Source of the DNA: CAZJQD01 sp964548165 [NCBI: uncultured bacterium]
GTDB lineage: Bacteria > UBA8481
DNA: 19,806 nt
Assembly: GCA_964548165.1 (NCBI GenBank)
Contig: CAZJQD010000055.1
Coordinates: 1 to 19,806 of the forward strand
Direction: 5' to 3'
The position numbers and the translations under genes are program-made. Shown piece by piece: positions 14,470 through 19,806 of this stretch. Position 1 is the stretch's first letter; each line of letters starts with the position of its first letter. The notes beneath the pieces were generated by a model. The model did no database searches and was not told where the DNA came from. It worked only from the letters and a program-made list of their open reading frames with translations.

Positions 14470-15162
14470 TCAGGCGGCGGCGGAACGGAGGGTGGCGATG
14501 GCGGCGGCGAGGTCGGGCTGCTTGTAGAGGTGGCTGCCGGAGACGAGGACGTCGACGCCGGCGGCGACGACGCCAGGGGCCGTCTCGGTGTCGATGCCGC
14601 CGTCGATCTCGATGAGGAAGTCGAGGCCGCGGGACGCGCGGACCGCGCGGATCTCGGCGACGCGGTTCACGGCCGCCGGGATGAAGGATTGGCCGCCGAA
14701 CCCGGGCTCCACGGACATCACGAGGACGAGGTCCGCGAGCTCGTAGAAGCGATCGAGCGTGGCGAGGGCGGTGCCGGGCCGGAGCGTAATGCCGGCGCGG
14801 CGGCCCGCGGAGCGGATGGCGCGGAGGACGCCCGTGGTGTCGCACGGCGACTCGGCGTGGATGGTAATGAGATCCGCGCCGGAATCGAGGAAGGCGTCGA
14901 GGTAGCGGTCGGGTCGATCGATCATGAGGTGCACGTCGAAGGGCTTGGTGCTCGCGGAACGGCAGGCGCGGATGAACTGGGGGCCGAAGGTGAGGTTGGG
15001 GACGAAGGCGCCGTCCATGACGTCCCAGTGGAGCCAGTCGGCGCCGGCCGCAGCCGTTCGCGCGACCTCGGCGCGCAGGTTGCCGAAGTCGCTGGAGAGA
15101 AGCGAGGGCGCGATGAGGGGTTTGGCGCGCGGCGCGGATCGCGGCGTCGCAGGCGTGGTCAC
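14470..15162 (-). CDS. rpe: Ribulose-phosphate 3-epimerase
   Basis: Interconverts ribulose 5-phosphate and xylulose 5-phosphate in the pentose phosphate pathway. The metal-binding and catalytic residues are present in 230 residues: HWDVMDGAFVPNLTFGP (His45, Asp47), DVHLMI (His78) and EIDGGI (Asp187). MSVEPGFGGQSF and the phosphate-binding SGSHLYK are also present. The GTG start overlaps the last four bases of the PASTA gene, so translation is probably coupled. A PASTA-protein/rpe neighbourhood recalls the prkC-rsgA-rpe clusters of other bacteria, but here there is neither kinase nor RsgA. Confidence 0.96.
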   Translation of the reverse strand: MTTPATPRSAPRAKPLIAPSLLSSDFGNLRAEVARTAAAGADWLHWDVMDGAFVPNLTFGPQFIRACRSASTKPFDVHLMIDRPDRYLDAFLDSGADLITIHAESPCDTTGVLRAIRSAGRRAGITLRPGTALATLDRFYELADLVLVMSVEPGFGGQSFIPAAVNRVAEIRAVRASRGLDFLIEIDGGIDTETAPGVVAAGVDVLVSGSHLYKQPDLAAAIATLRSAAA

Positions 15163-16139
15163 GGCGTGGCGGGCGTCGCGGCCGGCGCCGGCGCGCGGGT
15201 CGGGGGCGGCTTGACCGTCGTCGGCGGCGCCTCGGCGTCCGGGAAGGTGGCGCCTGGCGTGTTCACGTCGGGCGCATCCGGTTCCGGAGTGAACGGGAGG
15301 TCGCCGGGGGGAGGAGTCTCGAAGGGAGAAGGGTCGTCGATGCGCGAGGCTGGTGGCGTCGCGACCACGAGCTTGATGGCCATGCCGGGTTGGAGGGGCG
15401 TGCCGGGAGCGGGCTCCTGGGACAGGATCGTGTTGGTGGCGCGCGACGTGGTGTAGTAGGGCTCCGCGGTGATCGCCGTGTAGCCGGCGGCGGCCAGGGT
15501 GTCCATGGCCTGGTTGAGCAGGCGTCCCACGAGATTGGGCATCCGCATCCCCTCTGCGGGAACCGCGACGACGACCGAGACGGGAGTGCCCGGTTTCACG
15601 ATCGTGCCCGGCATCGGCGACTGGGAGAGAATGGTTCCGGCCGGGGAGTCGTGCGTGACGGAACTGCGCTCGCCGAGGACCAGTCCTCCGAGAACGCCCG
15701 ACTCCATGCCGGCTCGTCCCAGCCGGTTTTCGGCCTCGATGAGGTACGTTCCCACGAGGTCGGGAACGACGATGGCGCCGGACCCGGAGGCGACGTAGAG
15801 AATGATGACGCGCCCGGGCTTGACGAGGAGTCCCGGCGCGGGCGACATGCGGATGACGCGGCCCGTCATCGTGTCGGGTCCCGGCTCCTCGATGAGTTCG
15901 ACGCCGAGCCCCATCTTCACGAGGTTGGCCTGGGCCACGGCGGCGGGCAGGCCCACCTCATCCGGCACGGACATCTCCGGGGTTCCTGCAGATTTCCAGA
16001 GCCAGCCCGCGGCGCCCAGGACCGCGACGATGACGGCCAGGGAGACCAGGGCCAGGAGGATACGCAGGATCACGCCGCCGGAATCAGCCCGGGGTGCTCG
16101 TTCTGTGGGTCGTACTCGGATTCGTGCCGGGCGGTGCAT
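15159..16139 (-). CDS. Membrane-anchored protein with three PASTA domains, no kinase
   Basis: A 326-residue protein. A basic N-terminus is followed by one membrane helix (about 23-47). Three PASTA domains lie outside (about 57-118, 123-194, 197-262), each with a VPDxVG or PNLVG opening and a ...S..P.PG..V.PG..... ending. A Pro/Thr-rich tail (265-326) closes it. PASTA domains bind peptidoglycan fragments or penicillin-like ligands and usually belong to Ser/Thr kinases or penicillin-binding proteins; neither catalytic domain is present. A GTG at 16073 (residue 23) is an alternative start just before the membrane helix. The gene is 16 bases after the TPR gene and overlaps rpe. Confidence 0.88.
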   Translation of the reverse strand: MHRPARIRVRPTERAPRADSGGVILRILLALVSLAVIVAVLGAAGWLWKSAGTPEMSVPDEVGLPAAVAQANLVKMGLGVELIEEPGPDTMTGRVIRMSPAPGLLVKPGRVIILYVASGSGAIVVPDLVGTYLIEAENRLGRAGMESGVLGGLVLGERSSVTHDSPAGTILSQSPMPGTIVKPGTPVSVVVAVPAEGMRMPNLVGRLLNQAMDTLAAAGYTAITAEPYYTTSRATNTILSQEPAPGTPLQPGMAIKLVVATPPASRIDDPSPFETPPPGDLPFTPEPDAPDVNTPGATFPDAEAPPTTVKPPPTRAPAPAATPATP

Positions 16140-16155
16140 GGTCGCCGGCTGAGGG

Positions 16156-16827
16156 TCAGCGAGAACCGGCCGGAGAGTCCGAGGGAGCGGTCAGCATGAC
16201 CATCCTCCGGTTGCCTCGGGCGATCTCGCGCCACAGACCCTCGCTGTCCTTCTCGAGGCGGTCGTAGATTCCCGCGGGAGTCGTGACGTCGCCGGTCGCC
16301 AGCGCGAGCCGGGCGATGCGTACCTCGAGGGCCTTGGCGCCGAAGAAGTCCGGGTTGCGGCTCAGCGCCTCGCGGTAGACCTGGAGCGCGCCTGCCGTGT
16401 CCCCCTGCATCTCGCGGCAGGCCCCGACGTTCATCCAGGCCTCCGGAGCCAGCTCGTCGCTGGGATTGGACTCCGCGTACTCGCGATAGGCCGCCTCGGC
16501 CTCGGCGTATTGCGAGAGACCGAAGAGCGCCGCGCCGTTCATGAGGAGCGCCCGGTCACGGAAGCCCGACCAGCGGTAGGAACTGCGGATCTTCTGGAAG
16601 CTCTGAGAGGCTCCGACGTAGTTGGACTGCTGGAGAGCCAGGAGGCCGGCGGAGAACTCCTCGGACGCCTTCGCCCGCTGGTTCTTGACCATGTAGCCGA
16701 CGAGCCCGACGACGAGGATGACCACGAGCGCGGTCATGCCGCCCCACATCCAGCGTACCGGGTCGGCCTCGTAATTGTGCTTGAGCTTCAGGGCCCACTC
16801 GGGCAGTTCCAGCTTTTCCATGTGCAT
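16156..16827 (-). CDS. Membrane-anchored TPR protein (YfgM-like)
   Basis: About 223 residues: a short cytoplasmic start (MEKLELPEWALKLKHNYEADP), one membrane helix (GMTALVVILVVGLVGYMV) and a soluble domain of TPR-like helices. Examples are ALLMNGAALFGLSQYAEAEAAYREYAESNP and PEAWMNVGACREMQGDTAGALQVYREALSRNP. This layout matches the YfgM group of TPR proteins near the translocon, but the match is by architecture only. In-frame starts are GTG 16839, ATG 16827 and ATG 16821. I chose 16827 because GAGGG lies at a workable distance upstream, whereas it touches the GTG. It is the first gene of a three-gene operon with the PASTA protein and rpe. Confidence 0.75.
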   Translation of the reverse strand: MHMEKLELPEWALKLKHNYEADPVRWMWGGMTALVVILVVGLVGYMVKNQRAKASEEFSAGLLALQQSNYVGASQSFQKIRSSYRWSGFRDRALLMNGAALFGLSQYAEAEAAYREYAESNPSDELAPEAWMNVGACREMQGDTAGALQVYREALSRNPDFFGAKALEVRIARLALATGDVTTPAGIYDRLEKDSEGLWREIARGNRRMVMLTAPSDSPAGSR

Positions 16828-16903
16828 CGTGACGTTCACCCTCGAGTCGTGTTCGCGTTAGTGGCGCTGCCCCGCCGATACTCCGGACAGGGGCAACCGG
16901 GGC

Positions 16904-16932
16904 AGTATAGGGGCGAGTCGCGAGAGCGACAA
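16904..16932 (-). promoter_or_regulatory. Sigma70-type promoter of the TPR-PASTA-rpe operon
   Basis: Reading the minus strand, TTGTCG (16932-16927), a 17-base spacer and TATACT (16909-16904, five of six to consensus). The predicted start near 16897 gives a leader of about 70 bases. It lies in the divergent gap shared with the polyketide synthase gene. For that gene only a weak TAGGAT (16999-17004) was seen. Confidence 0.5.
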
Positions 16933-17037
16933 GGAGGACGGCTGGTCGAGGACCGGGGGGCCGACTGATCGAGCCTGACCACGGGTGGGGCTATGTGGTA
17001 GGATTACGGTCCGATTTCCGTGAATCCAGACGAGACC

Positions 17038-19806
17038 ATGCCCGCGGCGATCCCCGATCGCGGTATTGCCATCATCGGGATGGCCTGCCGGTTTCCCGGC
17101 GCCCCTGACGTCGATGCCTATCGCCACCTGCTCTTCGAGGGAACGAGCGCGGTCCGGAGGTTGAGCGAGGCCGAGCTGGTGGCCGCCGGCGCATCGCTGG
17201 AGGAGACCAGGGATCCGGCTTACGTGCCGTCTGCGGCCGTCCTGGGAGGGATCGAGGAGTTCGACGCGGAGTTCTTCGCGATGACGCCGCGCGAAGCGGA
17301 GATCACGGATCCCCAGCATCGGATCTTCCTGGAGGTCGCCTGGGAGGCGTTCGAGTCGGCGGGGCGCGAGCCCGGTCGCGACGACGCGAGGACCGGCGTC
17401 TTTGCCGGCGCCGGGCTCAGCACGTATCTCCTTAATAACCTCCTGGAGGCTCGCGAGCGCTTGGACGCGGTCAGCGGCGTCCAGGTGTTGATGGCGAACA
17501 ACAAGGACTTCGTGCCGACGCGCGTCTCCTACAAGCTCGATCTGCGCGGACCGAGCGTGAACGTGAACACGGCCTGCTCAACCTCGCTCGTGGCCGTGCA
17601 CCTCGCGTGCCAGTCCCTCCTGGACCACGAGTGTGACGTGGCGCTCGCGGGCGGCGCCGGGATCCAGGTTCCCGAGGGGCGCGGGTATCGCTATGAGCCG
17701 GACGGGATCCTCTCGCCCGACGGGCTCTGCCGCCCGTTCGATGCCGCGGCCGCCGGGACCATCCACGGGAACGGCGCGGGAGCCGTCCTGTTGAAGCGCC
17801 TCGAGGACGCGATCCGGGACGGCGATCCCATCCGGGCCGTCATCCTCGGTTCGGCGCTCTCGAACGACGGCGCGGCGCGGGCCGGGTTCACGGCGCCCGG
17901 CATCGAGGGGCAGGAGAACGTGATCGTCCAGGCGCTGGCGAACGCGGACGTGGACCCGGCGACGATCGGCTTCGTGGAGGCGCACGGCACGGGCACGCCG
18001 GTCGGCGATCCGATCGAGGTGGCCGCGCTGACGCGCGCCTATCGCGCGCATACGACGCGCGTGGGGTATTGCCGGCTGGGCTCGGTGAAGTCGAACATCG
18101 GCCACCTGGACGAGGCCGCCGGAGTGGCGGGGCTCATCAAGGCGGTGCTCGCGCTGGAGGAAGGGCGCGTTCCCGCCACGCTCCATTTTCATTCGCCCCA
18201 TCCGCGCCTCGAACTGGAGACGACGCCGTTCGTCGTCAACGCGGCGGTCGAACCCTGGCCGCTGACGGAAGGACCGCGCCGTGCCGCGGTCAGTTCCTTC
18301 GGGCTCGGCGGCACGAACGCACACGTGGTGCTCGAGGCGGCGCCACACGGGGCGGCGCCCCGGGTGGCGGCTTGCGGGGTGTCGGCGGTGGATGAGTCGG
18401 TCCCGTCGCGGTCGCGTGTTCAGGTTCTTCCGCTCTCTGCGCGGTCCACGCATGCGCTGGATGATGCGCAACGTCGGCTCGCGGCCTATCTCGCCGGTTC
18501 GGCGCCCGGGGCGCTTGCCGATGTCGCCGCGACGCTCCAGGTCGGCAGGCGCGCGTTCCGCCATCGTCGTGCCTTCGTGGTCGACTCCGTGGAGGGCGCG
18601 AGGAACGTGCTCGCTGATTCATTCGAGTCGGTAGCTGGGGGCGCGTCGGTCGCTAGTGTGGCGTCGATCTCGGGCGTTGCGGGGGAGGCGCCCCGGATCG
18701 CGTTTCTCTTTCCCGGGCAGGGCTCGCAACACGTCGGGATGGGGCGGGAGCTGTACGAAAGCGAGCCGGTCTTTCGTGACGTCCTCGATGCCGCCGCCGA
18801 ACTCCTGAGAGAGCCTCTCGCGCTCGACCTTCGCGACGTGCTCTATCCTGCCGCGGGACAGGAAGAGAAGGCGGCGACGAGCCTCGCTCGCGTCGGCGTC
18901 GGTCAGCCCGCGCTCTTCGCCGTCGAGTGGGCGCTCGTGAAGCTCCTGGAGAGCTGGGGCATCCGTCCCGACGGCGTGCTCGGTCACAGCCTCGGCGAGG
19001 TGACGGCCGTGGCCGCGGCGGGCGGCTGGTCGTTCGAGGAGGCCCTGTTGTTCGCGGCGCGCCGCGCGGCGCTCATCGAGACGACGCCGGAGGGAGGACT
19101 ACTCGCTGTCTCCCTGGACGCGGCCGCGCTGGCGATCCGCATCACCCCGCCGCTCGCCGTCGCCGTCGCGACGTCGCCGGGACTGTCCGTCGTCTCGGGC
19201 CCGCTCGAGGCTCTCGCCTCTTTCGAGGGTCGCTGTCGAGCGGACGGCGTCGAGTGCCGGCGCGTGAGTGCCGACCGCGCGTTTCACTCCGCGCTGATGG
19301 ATCCGATCGCGGCCGCGCTCGACGACTGCGCCGCCGGCAGACCGGCATCGCCTATCACGATCCCGATGCTCTCGAACCTGACGGGAGACTGGCGCGCGCG
19401 CGGCGCGGTGGTCGAGTCCGATTACTGGGGCCGGCACCTGCGATCGACCGTGAAGCTGGGGGAGAATCTCCAGCGGCTGATGGAGGAACCCGGCTGGATC
19501 CTCCTGGAGGTTGGACCCGGGCGCGCCCTGACCTCGCCCGCGCTCCGCCACCCCGCTCGGCGCGCCGACCAGGTCGTTGTCTCTGCGCTCGGTCGACCGG
19601 AGGCCGGCGGCGGCGACGCGATCTCCCTGGCGCGCGCGATGGCCGGGCTCTGGTGCGCGGGCGCCGCACCCGATTGGAGGGCGATGAACGCGGGTGAGGA
19701 GAGGCGGCGCGTGCCGCTGCCGACCTACCCGTTCCAGAGGAAGCGGCACTGGATCGAGCCGACAGCTGGGAGGCAAAGGGGAGAGCGCGGCGCCAGGGGC
19801 GAGCGC
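17038..19806 (+). CDS. Type I polyketide synthase, KS-AT part (3' end beyond window)
   Basis: 923 residues of a multidomain polyketide synthase run off the right edge with no stop. The ketosynthase begins almost at the N-terminus (IAIIGMACRFPGA, residue 10 on) and has the complete triad: Cys180 in VNTACSTSLVAVHLACQ, His316 in EAHGTGTPVGDPIE and His356 in KSNIGHLDEAAG. After a linker the acyltransferase starts at about residue 550 (FLFPGQGSQHVGMGREL), with Ser651 in GHSLGE and His750 in RAFHSALMDP. An AFH-type motif usually indicates malonyl-CoA, which is an inference. The last visible segment, VPLPTYPFQRKRHWIE, is the normal post-AT linker. There is no N-terminal docking helix. GTG 17020 in the same frame is an alternative start. 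Confidence 0.95.
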   Translation, partial: MPAAIPDRGIAIIGMACRFPGAPDVDAYRHLLFEGTSAVRRLSEAELVAAGASLEETRDPAYVPSAAVLGGIEEFDAEFFAMTPREAEITDPQHRIFLEVAWEAFESAGREPGRDDARTGVFAGAGLSTYLLNNLLEARERLDAVSGVQVLMANNKDFVPTRVSYKLDLRGPSVNVNTACSTSLVAVHLACQSLLDHECDVALAGGAGIQVPEGRGYRYEPDGILSPDGLCRPFDAAAAGTIHGNGAGAVLLKRLEDAIRDGDPIRAVILGSALSNDGAARAGFTAPGIEGQENVIVQALANADVDPATIGFVEAHGTGTPVGDPIEVAALTRAYRAHTTRVGYCRLGSVKSNIGHLDEAAGVAGLIKAVLALEEGRVPATLHFHSPHPRLELETTPFVVNAAVEPWPLTEGPRRAAVSSFGLGGTNAHVVLEAAPHGAAPRVAACGVSAVDESVPSRSRVQVLPLSARSTHALDDAQRRLAAYLAGSAPGALADVAATLQVGRRAFRHRRAFVVDSVEGARNVLADSFESVAGGASVASVASISGVAGEAPRIAFLFPGQGSQHVGMGRELYESEPVFRDVLDAAAELLREPLALDLRDVLYPAAGQEEKAATSLARVGVGQPALFAVEWALVKLLESWGIRPDGVLGHSLGEVTAVAAAGGWSFEEALLFAARRAALIETTPEGGLLAVSLDAAALAIRITPPLAVAVATSPGLSVVSGPLEALASFEGRCRADGVECRRVSADRAFHSALMDPIAAALDDCAAGRPASPITIPMLSNLTGDWRARGAVVESDYWGRHLRSTVKLGENLQRLMEEPGWILLEVGPGRALTSPALRHPARRADQVVVSALGRPEAGGGDAISLARAMAGLWCAGAAPDWRAMNAGEERRRVPLPTYPFQRKRHWIEPTAGRQRGERGARGER

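Noticed and set aside
14023-15456. Open plus-strand frame of about 477 codons
   Set aside because: Antisense to ylxM, rpe and the PASTA gene. Composition only, no homology features.
17578-18564. Open minus-strand frame of about 328 codons
   Set aside because: Antisense to the ketosynthase. Arg-rich composition without a recognisable fold.

Overview
The window is high-GC DNA (roughly two thirds G+C by eye) from an uncultured-looking, Gram-negative-type bacterium. The evidence for an outer membrane is an OmpA/Pal-type protein and a TolB-like propeller protein. The long NAD-dependent glutamate dehydrogenase, the type I polyketide synthase and the 'accacggagacacggag' intergenic words would fit lineages such as Acidobacteriota, Eisenbacteria or Methylomirabilota. 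I cannot fix the phylum from this sequence. Both ends cut genes, and the left end carries an exact 55-bp repeat that looks like a contig terminus.

Left part (1-6000, minus strand): a broken NAD-specific glutamate dehydrogenase. Upstream of it lie a membrane-anchored TolB-like beta-propeller protein and an OmpA-family envelope protein with two Ig-like repeats. A divergent soluble histidine kinase with three PAS domains follows on the plus strand (6139-8073). The convergent gap 8074-8382 has no gene. It holds words of a dispersed repeat family, a 25-bp inverted-repeat pair and a 13-bp tandem repeat.

Centre (8383-14444, minus strand): a translation and secretion operon in the order ylxM-ffh-rpsP-khpA-rimM-trmD-rplS, followed by a FliK-like protein and a stand-alone FlhB C-terminal-domain protein. 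From memory this is the order seen in Bacillus and other Firmicutes (ylxM-ffh-rpsP-ylqC-rimM-trmD-rplS-...-ylqG-ylqH), here without ylqD, rbgA and rnhB. The operon has a sigma70-like promoter whose -10 box lies inside a near-perfect palindrome, 12 nt before the first start codon. rplS has a second promoter with a perfect TATAAT, and a long nested hairpin lies between trmD and that promoter.

Right part (14470-16839, minus strand): ribulose-phosphate 3-epimerase, a membrane-anchored three-PASTA protein without a kinase, and a membrane-anchored TPR protein form a tight operon with its own promoter. Divergent from it (from 17038, plus strand) begins a type I polyketide synthase with complete ketosynthase and acyltransferase domains. 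It runs off the window and probably opens a natural-product gene cluster.

The best candidates for undescribed biology are the trmD-rplS hairpin element, the palindromic promoter of ylxM-ffh, the FliK-like/FlhB-C pair attached to the ribosomal operon, and the inverted-repeat intergenic element at 8174-8358.
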